This document shows positions 23,406 to 38,513 of a DNA stretch of 64,000 nt, piece by piece; positions within the stretch are counted from its first letter, which is position 1, and the number at the start of each line of letters is the position of its first letter. Source of the DNA: Chrysomallon squamiferum (Eukaryota; Mollusca; Gastropoda; Neomphalida; Peltospiridae). A program made the position numbers and the translations under genes. The notes beneath the pieces are model-generated. The model worked only from the letters and a program-made list of their open reading frames with translations, made no database searches and was not told the DNA's origin. The stretch is taken from contig CM022677.1 in NCBI GenBank assembly GCA_012295275.1, positions 4,804,156 through 4,868,155 of the forward strand, given 5' to 3'.

Positions 23406-23564
23406 TGTAGTCGATAGATTATAATATAGTTCTGCTTACAAAATATACGTGTTTAAGTTACTGAGAATAAAAAGCAGTTGATGTAGTCGTACTGTTACTG
23501 GAGTGATCGTTACAGTAGTGTGGTAGTAGATGCATTATTGGTGTTTGTTATGTTACTAATAGTG

Positions 23565-23900
23565 CTTTATATATATATATATATATATGTTTGTATGTAT
23601 GTATATGTACATTGAGACACATACACACATACAGAGAGAGAAGTGTGTACATATATCTATCTATATGTATCTATATAGATACAGACAGACAGACAGACAA
23701 ACAATGATACACAAATTACACATCACTCACAGATAAAAACATATATATATGTTTGTATGCATGTATATGTACATTGAGACACATACACACATACAGAGAG
23801 AGAGAGGTGTACATATATCTATATTTATTTATATAGATACATACATACAGACAGACAGACAATGATACACAAATTACACATCGCTCACAGATAAAAACGC
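23565..23900. repeat. Tandem duplication of ~165 bp containing (AT)n, (GACA)n and (GA)n
   Basis: Two copies begin ATATATATGTTTGTATG near 23576 and 23743, and each ends CACAGATAAAAAC. They differ in tract lengths and a few bases. Confidence 0.9.
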
Positions 23901-24475
23901 ACTCATGGACCTATAAGAACTAATCAAGTGAAAATGTCAAATGTATTACGTATTTTGACAGAGTTTCTTTTTCTCAAAGTATTAAAGTCTTTCACTGTGC
24001 ATTAAAGACACAAGAAACAAAGTTATTTTTTATTAGCGCCAAATCCGACTTAGCACATTGTTTAAATTCATTCACGACAGATTTAGTTTTAATAAAGAAT
24101 CAACAGATTCCTGTCTCTACCGAGTTCAGCTCGAAGCTCAAGGTCATAAATTTTGTGAAATGAGGAAATCGAAAAAAATGTAAAAACAAAGAAGCTAAAT
24201 TAATTAATTCAAAATGACAAACAACCAAAAATAATAAATAAATAAATAAATGTATGAATGTATGAATGAATGGATGAATAATAATAATAATGATAATAAA
24301 TCACATTTCTCTTTAATACACGATTTATTTCGTTTATTATTATTATTATTTAATACACAGGTGTTAATTTCATTTAAAATTTAACTTTACAAACAATGAA
24401 TATTCAAAGTAAAAATATTACAAAATACTAAACAGATAATCCTAATTTGTATTTAGATTTTATAAATTTTGTACC

Positions 24476-24626
24476 TTCACTTACGAGTTTAATTCGTTCC
24501 ATGGCCCAGCTCGTAATTGAAATTAATTGAAAGATTATTAATCCGTTCCAGGACATCCAAAACCACCCAGTTTTTTTGTAACCTGTTTTTAAATAAGGAA
24601 AAAGTATGTATAAGTGACAAATATTG

Positions 24627-24664
<38 letters not shown>

Positions 24665-24985
24665 ATCTAAAGAAATAAACTGGTTTTGTAAAGTGTATTA
24701 AATTTAATGCCTTTGGCTGGAGTTACAGACTTTTTCGACTCCTTCTGCTTCAGTATAGTATATATCGTACATCGTACAAGTACTACGCTGGTGCTGGCTA
24801 GCCAAGTCGACTACACGCACACTTTGATCATGTTTTTCTATGATTTCATGCTTTAATTCAATGGACAGCCGCACATCTGAAGCTCGCTCGTAACTCAGAT
24901 TTTGGCTCGTAACTCAAATCAATAAATGAACCGGGCAACTGCTCTTAACTTGAAAACCTCGTAAATCAAAGTATCAAGCTATAGA
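24476..24985. mobile_element. Pogo/Tigger-type MITE, degraded
   Basis: Contains repeated CTCGTAA and TCGTAACTCA blocks with terminal TACGAG-like sequence and an internal poly-A at 24631-24662. It shares the CTTACGAGTTTAATTCGTTCC / AATCCGTTCCAGG vocabulary with the element at 59.7-60.06 kb in the other orientation. No transposase is present. Confidence 0.6.
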
Positions 24986-25036
24986 CAATTCTAATGTATT
25001 AATAAATTCAATATATAAAAAAGAATGATTCAGTGA

Positions 25037-25131
25037 AATAATAATAATAATAATAACAATAATAATAACAATAATAATAATAATAACAATAATAATAATA
25101 AAAGAAGAAGTTAATAGTTCCCTTAAGAAGA

Positions 25132-25195
<64 letters not shown>

Positions 25196-25200
25196 TAATT
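25037..25200. repeat. (AAT)n microsatellite
   Basis: Two long runs of AAT triplets separated by an AAGAAG stretch. Confidence 0.95.
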
Positions 25201-25444
25201 AATTAATAGAAACAACAAATTCTGTAAAACAATAGATAGTTCATTTATACAGATACAAAATTATTTTTCCTCAGTATGTATGTAATATGTATATTGCAAT
25301 CGGACATTTTATTCAGATCATTTTGTACAGAAATTAATTATTAATCTAATTAGTAAGTTAAAAGCCTTGTTTAACTTGAGGTACATATAAAAATAATGTG
25401 TTATGTAATATAACAGCTGACGAAATGCCCACGAATGTGTCAAC

Positions 25445-25505
25445 TGCGCATGTGCGAAAAAGTCTCATGGCGGTACTGGAGCGCAAATAACTGTGTCGAT
25501 CGAAG
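25445..25505 (+). promoter_or_regulatory. Promoter with NRF-1-like palindrome and YY1-like motif; 5' UTR exon
   Basis: TGCGCATGTGCG at 25445-25456 matches the NRF-1 site type, and CATGGCGG at 25466 the YY1 core. An 8-codon reading frame starts at that ATG, and a GTAGGT donor follows at 25506. The block is much less AT-rich than its flanks. It fits the first exon of the plus-strand gene whose ATG lies at 26005. Confidence 0.5.
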
Positions 25506-25959
25506 GTAGGTTGAAAAACTACTTTTTGAGCTGAAATCTCGCTGATGATTTTCCAAAACATGTTCAGTTTTAACTTTTGTATCCGTGCTAAATCAATGAA
25601 TGTCTCTTTTGGGGTCTTTTAATAGATGAATTAATAAAAAACGGGCGAGGATAATTTCAGTAAAACAAAATTAGTCACCAACCACTTTAAAAGTGCTAAT
25701 TATAATTATTATATTAATATAGTTTTTTATTTTTTTTATTTTTTAAATAAGTTATTTCAGATTTTACAGTTTGAGATGGATAAATAACAAAAGTGTCTTC
25801 GAAATAATATTTTAACCTGTTAACGTACACTATTTATTTTCGACATACATTTAATAAAGTATAATAAATTATAATAAATTTTTGTTACCATGTCCCATGC
25901 TTTGACCTTTTGTAATAATGAACGTTTGTTAATGTATTTTTAATGTTAAATTATTTCAG

Positions 25960-27306
25960 TTAAAACGGAATCAACAGAAAGTGATATAACCTGAAATAAG
26001 AGTCATGTCGTAAGTATTAAATTTTTATTTTTTTCTTAATTTTTATTTTTTATTTTTCATTATTTTAGTCGTCAGAAAATACAAATATTTGGAAAATTAA
26101 TATAAAGCGTTTTAGAATAAGTTGAGTAAAATACAAATTAAAGGGAAGCAATCTGACAGGTGGTGAAAAGGAAGTTATATCTAAGTACTGATGCCCATAA
26201 AAGGCTAACTTTCTGATTCTAATTAAGGAAAGAAATTTTAGCTTCATATTTTTAGGCTAGTTTATTGCTAAAACTATCTGACAGAACTGATTTGGTTATA
26301 GAACACAAATGTTCACTGACAGATGTAGTGTTGTGCATAAGTTTGATGATGCACACAGCTAACTCCCTAGTTTTATGTCCCCTCCTCTCCCCCACCCCAA
26401 CCAAAAAACCCCCAAACTAGGAAATGTGAAAAAGAATCATGTTTTAAATATTTAAAAAATAGATTAAAACTGACAAATAAATCTTTTATTCAAATTAAAT
26501 ATAAATTAACTACATTGATTATTTGTAATTTCAGTGTTTGAAATGAACTCTCTTGTAAGAAATGTTTTTTAAAACTTTTTCTTTTTTTCACCTAAAATGA
26601 GAGGATTTCTTTTTTCTGTACTAATTAAACCAAAGTGAGTTAATCTCTCTTGTGACTTAGACGTGTTTTAATTAATTTAAGCTTTGCAAATGCAATGATA
26701 AGTTGTATGCAGTGTAAACTGTAGAGCAGATATCCTTTCTGATCATCAGCAAAGTCTAGATTGTTTTCAGACAGAAATGTAGTTTCTGCTGCTGTAACAA
26801 GTATGACGAGGTCAATAATTTCATGTTTAATTTTGATATCTTTTTGGTTTATGTTCTATTATTTTCATCATCAAGCTGTTTAACACTGGATTCATCAAAT
26901 ATCAAAACTTTTTTTGTAAGAATGCTAAAAAAATCTTTAAATACAGGTTTGTGCTTGCAGTTTAAATGAAACAGAATCAGTATATAGCATAATTTAACCT
27001 GATAATACAGTTTTTAAAAGAGAATCACAAATTTTCCAACAGTTTAGTTAGTGAAAGATTTGTTAGTGTCACGTGATCACTTACTGCTGCTTTTTTGTTT
27101 TGTCTTCACAGTTTTCATTTAACACTCTCTCTTGTTTGTTTTGTCTTCATACACACAGTTTTAAAAGTATTTTTATTTTTTATTCTTTTTACAAGTGTTC
27201 ACCGAGAAGTTGCTGGTAGAATTCAAGGTCAACGTCAGTGGTCTCGACGTGTGGGTCGCCCAACAGCACAAACATCTGAGAGATACACAAGAGACAAAAA
27301 ACTCAG
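25960..27306 (+). CDS. 5' exons of an unidentified plus-strand gene
   Basis: Exon 25960-26009 has a TTTCAG acceptor, the start ATG at 26005-26007 and a GTAAGT donor. Exon 27196-27306 has an acceptor AAG and a GTCAGT donor. Spliced, they read MSVHREVAGRIQGQRQWSRR and continue VGRPTAQTSERYTRDKKLR, 39 basic residues with matching phases. I do not recognise the protein. No following exon can be found: the next 16 kb is transposon sequence, so the gene is either interrupted or has a very long intron. Confidence 0.45.
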
Positions 27307-27780
27307 GTCAGTGTGAGACATGTCACTTATTTACTTCTTTTTTAAACACAGGACATGCTAAATGTTAAATATTTTCACTAGTGAAATAATCTGAATGTAT
27401 TTGTTTATCCTGCAATAACACAAAACTAAATAACACAAAATGAAATAACACAAAACAAAATAATTCATAAATAACAACAATTTATTTGTTATTTTCAAAA
27501 TGGTCTTTAATGTCTAAACCAGAAATTAAACACTAAGATGTAAGTTTAAAAGAGTAAAGATGTGTATTGAAGTAAATATAATTCTCTTCCAAAAAGCTCC
27601 ATTTGTGGTCATTGGTCAAACATACAGAAATTAATCTAGTCACATCTTGGCAAAATGTACAGTGATCGCAGGATATATATATACAGATATATATATCTTC
27701 CCATTGGTCTGTTTCCTTAATGAATAATTTTTAAACTATAATTCTAAGTTGCTTTTAATGTCACAGTATCCTCCTCTAAA

Positions 27781-28190
27781 AAAGTGTCATTCATTGATTA
27801 ATGTGTGTTTGATTCATTAATTAATATATATTTTGTTTATTAATTAATGTATATTTTGTTTATTAATTAATGTATATTTTGTTCATTTATTAATATATAT
27901 TTTGTTTATTAATTAATGTATATTTTGTTTATTAATTAATATATATTTTGTTTATTAATTAATGTATATTTTGTTTATTAATTAATGTATATTTTGTTCA
28001 TTTATTAATGTATATTTGATTCATTGATTAATATATATTTTGTTTATTAATTAATGTATATTTTGTTTATTAATTAATGTATATTTTGTTCATTTATTAA
28101 TGTATATTTGATTCATTGATTAATGTGTATTTGGTTCATTAATTAATATATATTTGGTTCATTTATTAATGTATATTTGGTTCAGAGAGC
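27781..28190. repeat. 24-bp AT-rich tandem repeat, about 16 copies
   Basis: The unit TTAATTAATGTATATTTTGT, with TTCATT variants, is repeated from about 27796 to 28180. Confidence 0.95.
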
Positions 28191-28212
28191 TGAGAAGCTG
28201 ATTTATCTAAAA

Positions 28213-30226
<2,014 letters not shown>

Positions 30227-30439
30227 TTAATTGTTAATTTGTTAATTGTAATCTGGAAAAATATAGAGAAAGTTAATTAGAACAAAAATAACAATATAGG
30301 TAAAATACCATTAGTATAATAACTGTTTATTAGAGACACAAAAGAAATGATCACTGCACGAACACAGAATGCGCTGAAAAATTGACAATGAATCAACTGA
30401 GAATGTTAGCACTCTTAACACAAGACAAAAAACTGAAAA

Positions 30440-30715
30440 ACCATCTCACACCCCTGGAATGCTGCCTCGCACCCCTGGAATGCTGCCTCACACCACCTGG
30501 AATGCTGTATCGCACCCCTGGAATGCTGCCTCGCACCCCTGGAATGCTGCCTCACACCCCCTGGAATGCTGCCTCGCACCCCTGGAATGCTGCCTCGCAC
30601 CCCTGGAATGCTGCCTCACACCCCTGGAATGCTGCCTCACACCCCTGGAATGCTGCCTCACACCCCCTGGAATGCTGCCTCGCACCCCTGGAATGCTGCC
30701 TCGCACCCCTGCTCT
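30440..30715. repeat. 23-bp minisatellite, about 12 copies
   Basis: The unit CCTGGAATGCTGCCTCGCACC lies exactly between the hAT element and the gypsy element. The CGCACCCCT core also occurs beside the hAT terminal repeat at 28250, so the array may have grown from hAT subterminal sequence. The reverse-strand frame runs from the gypsy C-terminal region into the array. Confidence 0.95.
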
Positions 30716-33700
30716 AAAGGGACACAAACAAGAGCAGTATCGTCAATGGCGTTAGAAGCATCCTCTACGGCATTAGAAGTAACCGTTCTGTTTTTCATCT
30801 CAGTCTCTTCCACCTGAACGGTTGGTTCAACAAATTCCATTTCGATTTCGGTACCAACTGCAGACAGTTCAGGGGAAGGGTTCCTATTATCCTCCAAATG
30901 CACACATTTATGAAGTTGATCCACATGTCTTTTACACACAAAATCTCCAACTTTCACTCTGTGGGTAACAGGCGCTAGCTGACACAGTACTTTTCCACTC
31001 AACCACTTGTCAGATCCTGTATAGTTCTTCACTTGTACTGAATCTCCAACATTGAACACCCGTGTTTTACTTACTTTTGGAATAGTTATCTTTTTAACAG
31101 AGTTCTCCAAACTTGAACGCAAGATATCCAGTCTCGTTCAAACACGTCTGCCAAGAAACAATTCTGATGGGGTATATTTTGTAGTACAGTGCGGAGTGTT
31201 CCGATACGCAAACAAGAATGATGAAATCTTCTGGTTCATGGTTCGTGACTCAACTGTTTTCATTGCAGTTTTGAAAGTACAAACAGCTCTTTCTGCCTCT
31301 CCATTTGAACTTGGATGATATGGAGCTGTTTTGATGTGTTTCACTCCATTTTTCTTAAGAAATGTTCAAATTCCTCTGCAACAAACTGAGGTCCATTATC
31401 AGAAATCAACTTCTCTGGCATTCCATAACTTGCAAAGAGATTTCTCAACGTCTCTACTGCATGCGTGGCTCTGGTACTGGAAAAGCTTCCATCCATTTAG
31501 AATGTGCATCCACCACAATCATGAACATTTCTTTCATGAATGGTCCAGCAAAATCAACATGTTTACTTTGCCATGTGGGCCAAATCCATGTATTAGCTGT
31601 TCTTTTTGCCATGACTGTTTGTTGTAGTTGGCAACACTTACACTTGCTAACTTTCTTTTCTATGTCAATATCCATATGAGGCCACCACACATGCAATCTA
31701 GCCAAAGATTTCATTTGCACAATTCCAGGATGATTTTCATGAAGATGTTTATCGGGAATAATCACTCGCATTCCTCTGAGAAGACAGTGTTCCTCCACTG
31801 TTAATTCATCTTTCACTCTGAAATAAGGTAACAGCTCAGGTGAAATAGAAGACTCTTTTGGCCTTCCATACATGTTATAATGTATAACCCGAGATAATAC
31901 TTTGTCAACTTCAGTTGCTTTTGCAATATTTCTTGCAGTGGTAGGTAATCCATTGACTTGATTTCTCATTGCTTGCTTGTCTTCATGCCAAAACACACTT
32001 TCAGATATTTCTTCAGTTTGCAAGTCGTAGTAGGGACAGTGCATCAGCATTTCCATTTTTGGTAGTTTTTCTGTACTTAATGTCAAACTGATATCCAGCT
32101 AACTGAATAGCCCAACGCTGTAGTCGAGAGGCTGTCAGAACAGGAATATTCTTTTTAGGTCCAAGAATCATTGTCAGTGGTTTACGATCTGTGAACAAGT
32201 AAATCTTCTAACATACAGGTACTGATGGAACTTGTGTATTCCAGAAATTATTGCCAGTGCTTCTTTCTCAATTTGGGAATACTTGTGTTCTGCTGATGTC
32301 AGAGTTCTAGAAACGTATGCTTGCTATTGGCCTTTCTGATCCTTCATTTCCATATGATATTATAACTCCAAGACCATGCGCAGATGCATCTACTGCCAAC
32401 ATTACTGGTTTCATCGGGTCATAGTGGACAAGAATTTTAGATGATGCTAACAGTTTTCCCACTTTGGAAAATGCTTGCTGACAATCATCACTCCATTTCC
32501 ACTCTGAGTCTTTGGTTAACAACGCTGTTAGCGGTGCCACCACTGTTGATGTGTTGGATACAAACTTGCGATAGTAATTCACAATACCTAACCAAGAATG
32601 CAACTCACTCTTGTTCTTAGGTTCGGGCACTTTCAAAATAGATCCAACTTTTCTTTCAGAAGGTTGAATCCCATTTTTGTTCACAATAAATGCAAAGTAC
32701 TCAACTTCATTTTTCATCAATGCACATTTGGACCTTTTCAGTTGAATTCGATATTTTTCTAGGCGTTTCGAAGTGTTTTTCAAATGTTTCAAGTGTTCGG
32801 TGTCATCCTTTCCAGTGACTATGATGTCATCCAAAATGTAACCTACACCTTTTAGCCCTTGAAGCACTTTGACCATAGTTTGTTGAAAATTAGCAGGCGC
32901 TGCAGCAGCTCCAAATGGCGATAAAGTCCAAGGTGAGTAGTGATTGTGACATAGTTCCTCGACTCTTTATCAAGGAACACTTGCTGGTATCCATGTGACA
33001 AATCCAGTTTGGAGAACTTTTGTCCTCAATTGAGTTTGCTGAAAATGTCTTCTGCAGTGGGCAAAGGGTACTCGGGCACTTCCAACACAGGATTTATGGT
33101 AACCTTGTAATCGCCACAAATGTGAATGGTATTGTCAGGTTTTAAAACAGGTACAATAGGAGAAACCCATTAAGAAAAATCCACCTTTTCTACAATTCCT
33201 TCTGCTTCAAGTCTGTGAAGTTCATCAGAAATCTTTTCCTGAAAAACTTTGGAGTAGCATCCTCTTTCACTTTCAGATGAGCTCTTATGCCATTTTACTG
33301 TTCCCAATTCATATTCTTAATACTGTTCCAGTCCAACTGAATATTTTGGAACCAATTCCATCCAAACAAAGTTGGTTCATTTCCTTTCACCACAATTAAA
33401 GGTAAAAGTTTTTTCTGCTTTCCATATTTAACAGTCACCTCAATTTGCCCCAGGACTGGCACCACTTCATCTGTATAAGTTTTCAACACAATCGATATTG
33501 ATTTCAATGACACTGTTTTCTTCAATTTTTCCTGATAACTCTTATTAGAAATTATCGACACAGAAGCACCTGTATCTACTTCCACTTTGAATGGCACACC
33601 ATTGAGTTACAATGAAATTTGAATTTCTTTCGCTTTTGTAGATTTCACTGTGAAAATTGACTGTTCAAAATCACCGTCATTTCTTTCCATTGCAACCTCT
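30716..33700 (-). mobile_element. Ty3/gypsy retrotransposon pol, fragmented
   Basis: In minus-strand order: aspartic protease (33295-33597, VDTGASVSIIS), reverse transcriptase core (about 32878-33290 degraded, then 32307-32876 with YILDDI), RNase H (DASAHGLG, then 32013-32198 with TDRKPL), integrase zinc finger (HENHPG ... CKCCQLQ) and catalytic core (HVDFAGPF, VVDAHSKW; 31454-32086), NGEAERAV (31138-31344), and the C-terminal region (to 30716, SDKWLSGKVL). The order protease-RT-RNase H-integrase is that of Ty3/gypsy. At least four frame breaks. I could not find LTRs, and gag is not recognisable. Confidence 0.9.
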
Positions 33701-34060
33701 TTATGGAATGGAATGGAAAAGAATGAACGTGCTAATCAGAGCAAGCTGTTGTGAAGCTTTCTGACAGGTCAGCGGGCGTGTCCGTCGCAGAAAAGTTTTG
33801 GGTAGGGTAAGAGTTAGAGAGTGGATAGAGAATGGGTTCTCGCCACGATTGCAGGACACAAGGGAGTGTATCGGATCGTAACGAGGCGGTGCTGATGTTT
33901 CGCCCCCTGTGGTCTCCGGCACAGTCTCCCAGTCATCACCGGCTCCGTGTTGTTTGCGTCCTGCTTGTTCTGCTCTTCGCTGCTGCTTATGTTGTTTCTT
34001 TTTGGCTGTTTCCTTCTGGTCCACGTAGTCCAAACCTGCTATTTTTTTTTTTTTTTTTGC
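33701..34060 (-). other. Unidentified GC-richer block, open on the minus strand
   Basis: After an A-run (34043-34058 on the plus strand as T) the minus strand reads AGLDYVDQKETAKKKQHKQQ, continuing basic and then GAGDDWETVPETTGGETSAPP. Base composition is that of coding or transposon DNA. It lies between the gypsy protease and the LINE 3' end, so it may be transposon UTR or a retroposed fragment. A 22-bp word at 33736-33757 also occurs (opposite strand) at 62999-63020. Confidence 0.35.
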
Positions 34061-34477
34061 CAATGGTCTTTTTATTATTTTAAAAGATATTATAAACACC
34101 TGCAACTAAAACAAATAAGAACATAAATGTAGTTAACTTATTTACATTTTTTTTTTTAATTTAAAAGATGTTATAAATCCTGCAGCTAGGACTAAGAATA
34201 TGGGAAAAAAAAAAAAAATTAAATTAATTAAATTATAAAAAAAAATTAATTTGAAAAAACACAAAAAAACCCCCACCATAACCGGGTTAGTATTGTCTGA
34301 AAGTGGGTACGTATAGTACGTTTATCCTTGTTTTTAATTATTAATTTAATTGGCCATTCAAATTGATTCGTCAATCAGCCGATCCATCCGTCGATCCACT
34401 AGCTGTTCAACCAATCAATCCGCAAGTCAATAGATTTATATAATTGTTGTTTGTTTTCGTGTCAAAAAAAAAAAAGT

Positions 34478-35617
34478 TTAAAGTTTATGTTTTGTGTTCA
34501 GAATGTATGTTGTTACTGCAGCAAGGACTAAATCTCTGTCTTTCGTGTTCGGTGCCAAGATGTGTTGGAGTGTGAACTCGATTTTTAGTTCCTGCAATGT
34601 GTTGTGTAGTGCTTGTCTTTCCTTGGTGAAATTCTGACAGTGAAACAAGTAGTGTTTCATGGTTTCGGAGAGTCCACAGCCGCAATTGGGTGATGTGGTG
34701 ATGTTATGTTTGTATCGAATTGCATTTAGATTGGTTGAGTAGCCAATTCTGGCTTTGGTGAGATTGTTGTTGTGTAGTTTGTTGGCGAGTGTGATTTTGG
34801 GTGTTTTGGCGAGTGGTTTGATGTTTAAATGCCATTTGTTTTTGGTGTTGTTCCATTTGTTTTGCCACTGTTTGTCATAATGTTTGGCAGCGATGGAGAC
34901 AATTTCGTTTATTCCGTAGTGTATGTTTGTGCAGATGTCTTCGTCTTTAATGCTGAGTGACTCTTTGGCGTAGTGGTCAGCGAGTTTGTTGCCGATGATG
35001 CCGACGTGTGCTGGGAGCCACTTGATGATTAGTTGTTTGTTGTTGTGTTGTATGTCCTCGTGTAGATGTTGTATTCTGCTGAGTAGGTCTGGTCTGCTGG
35101 AATGTCCGGATTGTATGGAGATGACAGAACTTAGACTGTCTGAGAAGATGACTGTGTGTTTGTTGTTGTGTTGTATGTCCTCGTGTAGATGTTGTATTCT
35201 GCTGAGTAGGTCTGGTCTGCTGGAATGTCCGGATTGTATGGAGCTGACAGAACTTAGACTGTCCGAGAAGATGACTGTGTGTTTGTTGTTGTTGTGTTTT
35301 ACCCACAGCATGGCTCTGGTGATGGCAACCAGTTCGGCAGTGTATAACGAAAGGTGATTTCTGATGCGGCTGAATTGTATGCATGTGGGTTTGTTTGTGT
35401 GATATTGGGCTATGAAGGCGAATCCTATTTTCCCGTTGTCTGGGTTTTTGGATCCGTTGGTGTAGATGTGCGTGTGTTGTTTGTAGAGGTCGTTTGCTGC
35501 TGCCAAAAAAATGGCTTTTTTGAACGGTGGTATCTCTGTTTTGTCAGTTTCTCTTTTGATCAGGAAAGGTGTGTTTATTGCTGGTTTTGTTTCTTTGTGG
35601 TATGTCGGCAGTGGCAT
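34478..35617 (-). pseudogene. LINE ORF2 C-terminal part: RNase H domain with internal duplication
   Basis: A single open frame of 379 codons, the longest in the window. It contains YTNGSKN (first RNase H Asp region is altered to N), AELVAI, two tandem copies of the FSDSLSSV block, and WLPAHVGIIGNKLADHYAKE. The second copy is offset by exactly 41 codons (123 bp; plus-strand starts at about 35035 and 35158) and differs at a handful of bases. Confidence 0.9.
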
Positions 35618-37751
35618 TTCCCCTATTCCTGTTTCCGTTTCGATTGAGCTGGCTTTACTATGGAAATTCGATAGTAGTAGACTGTGATTTAAAGAGTTGT
35701 CCTATCCTTTGGTGGTCGGGGACCAGATCCTTGACCGTGTGGTCTGTGTTGAGTGTGTGTATTCTCAGGTTGTATTTCAGTAGCTGTAGCTTTCTTCTGT
35801 ATTTCAGTGGTTGGATGCTGTATTCTGACAGGAGGCTGTCGGATGGTGTTGTGTTTGGCAGGTGGCCGATCACTCTGAGGGCGCTGGATTGAATTACGTT
35901 TAGTTTTTTAAAAGAGAATTTGGGAGCATTTGAGTAAGCCGTGGCTCCATAGTCGAGCCTGGAGAGAATACACGCTTTGTATATCAAAATTAGCATTGAC
36001 TCGTTTGCTCCCCAACTGGTACCGGAAATTAGCTTTAGAAGATTGGGTGTTTTTTTGCAGCATGCAATTATGTTGTGTATGTGGCATCGGAAGTTGAGTT
36101 GACTGTTGAATGTCACACCTAAAAATTGGAATGTCTTTGTTTGTGTTATGACATTGTTGTCGATGTTTAGTGTGATTTTGCTGTTGTCTGATTTCTTGTT
36201 GAACAGGAGGCATGTCGTTTTGGAAAGAGAAATCTTTATACCCCATTTCAACATCCAGTCGTTTACATTGTTTAAGTCTTTTTGTATTTGTTTCTGTATT
36301 GCTGAGGTCAATCTGCCTGCACACCAAAGTGCAGTCGTCTGCGAAGAGTGCTGTCTTTATTGGTTCAGTTGGTGGATTTTTGGCATTGTCTTGTTTGTCG
36401 AGTGCTGTGACGATGTTGTTGATGTAGATGTTGAAGAGTGTGGGTGAGATCATGGATCCTTGTGGGATGCCGTTTTCGATTGTCGTTTTCTCTGAGGTGT
36501 GACCGTTCACTTTGACTGCTATGGATCTGTTGTTAATAAAGTCTTTGATAAAGTTGAACATGTTGCCTTTGATGTTGTTGTTGATTAATTTGATGAGCAG
36601 TCCTTCCCTCCATACCATGTCGAATGCTTTTTCAATGTCTAGGAATACTGCGAGGACGTGTTTTGATTTTCTAAAAGATTGGTTGATTGATGTTTGCAGG
36701 CAGGTGATCTGGTTGTTTGTGCTGGGTTTCTTCCTGAAGCCACTTTGCTATTTGCTGATTAAATTGTTGTTGTTTAGATGCTTGCTCAGGTGTGTGTTGA
36801 CATTGTTTCCAGTGTTTTGCACATGTGTAACATCAGTGTGATGTTGGGTAGTGTAGCTGTTGGGTAGTGAGTGATCTTTGTGTGGTTTGGGCAAGCTGAA
36901 ACATTCAGCGTGTTTCCAGCTGGTTGGAATCTTGCCTGTGGTCCATACTGTGTTGTAGAGATCGAGTATGACGAGTAGTGTTTCGTCTGGTAGGTTTTGT
37001 AGTATTGTTTAGCTTGTTTTATCTGGCCCTGTGGCTGTCCTTTTCTTGTTTTTGAGTGCATGTTTTAATTCGCTGATGTTGAATAGTTGATTGTATTTAT
37101 GTTTTCTGTGTCTGCGGAGTGTTCGTTGATTGTTAGGTTGTCCAGTGGTTTCTTTGTGAATTTCAGTGGGAAGTTCGAGTTGTTGCTGGACTTGGCGAAG
37201 GTTTGCCTGAGTAGGTCCGCTTTTTGCTTGTCGGTGAATGCGATGTTGTTTTTGCCAAAAGTGTTGATTCCGTGGGTTTTTTTTCCTTGGATGTTTTTTA
37301 CTTTGGCCCATATGTCTTTGACTGATGTTGTGTGGTCGATGTTGTTGCAAAAAAGTTCCCAGTGTTCTTGTTTTCCTGTGAGTATTATGTTGTCTTTTTT
37401 GTATTGTCTTCTGAATTTGTTTCTCTCTTTTACATTTCTTTTCTATGCATTCCACTCACCAGGGAGTGGATATGTTGCCGGTGCATCGTCTGGTTTTTGG
37501 TGTGAATCTGTTTGCAGTGAAGAGTATCGCATTGGTGAGTGATGTGCAGTAGGTGTCGATGTCGTTGCAGTTCTGTGTGGTGATGTTTCTGCATGCTTTG
37601 TAGAAGCCTTCCCAGTCCGCTTTGTTGAAGTTCCATTTGGGTGTGAAGATGGATCTGTCCGAGAAGGTGTTCTTGCTGTTGTAGTTGGTGAGTATCGGGT
37701 GGTGGTCGCTGTTTAGCTCATCGAGCACTTGTCATTCAGAGAGCGCTGCGA

Positions 37752-37975
37752 TGTCCTTACTTGTGAATGTTAGATCAATGGCGGTTTGGCTACCAGTGAT
37801 GTCACTGGTGTATGTGAATGTTAGATCAATGGCGGTTTGGCTACCAGTGATGTCACTGGTGTATGTGAATGTTAGATCAATGGCGGTTTGGCTACCAGTG
37901 ATGTCACTGGTGTATGTGAATGTTAGATCAATGGCAGTTTGGACACCAGTGATGTTGCTAGTGTATGTGAATGTT
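37752..37975. repeat. 51-bp in-frame tandem repeat in the LINE endonuclease, about 4 copies
   Basis: On the plus strand the unit starts TGTATGTGAATGTTAGATCA and on the minus strand encodes TFTYTSDITGSQTAIDL (17 codons). The outermost copy differs (NITGVQT). The period keeps the endonuclease frame. Confidence 0.95.
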
Positions 37976-38513
37976 CCGTTGTTCAGACAGACCAGCTGGT
38001 TTTGCTCTGGGAAATTTTCGAGGACAATTCCAGGGCTGTCGTCTGTGACCCCCTCATAGGGTGTTGTGACAGTTGAAATCGCACATTATAATGAGCTTGT
38101 TGTTTCTTGTTATCATTTTGTTTAAGTCGTGGGTTTGAATGGTGTGTAGTGCGGGAGTGGGTGGGCTGTATACGTTAATTAGGTCGATGTTTTGATTGTT
38201 GTTGTGTACTGTGATACTTAATAGTTCTATGTTGGTATGGAGTTTGCCTTGGATCAGCTTGGTGTGTGGAATGTCTTGTTTGATGAGTGTCATGATGCCT
38301 TCCTGGGTGCTGTTGAATCTGTTGACATAATGACTTTGGTACCCGGGGACCTTAAAGGTTTTTGTTGTTTTGTTGTTTTTGTTGTAATGTCCTAGCCATG
38401 TTTCTTGTATACATATTACATCTGGTGTGTTTCTAGTGGAGGCCAGGAAGTGTACGAGTTCATCTCCATGGCCTACTGAGTGGAGGCCTTTAGCGTTCCA
38501 TTGAAGAGTGGAG

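Noticed and set aside
35354-37542. Plus-strand frames opposite the LINE ORF2
   Set aside because: They are antisense shadows of the RT and endonuclease, with no independent homology.
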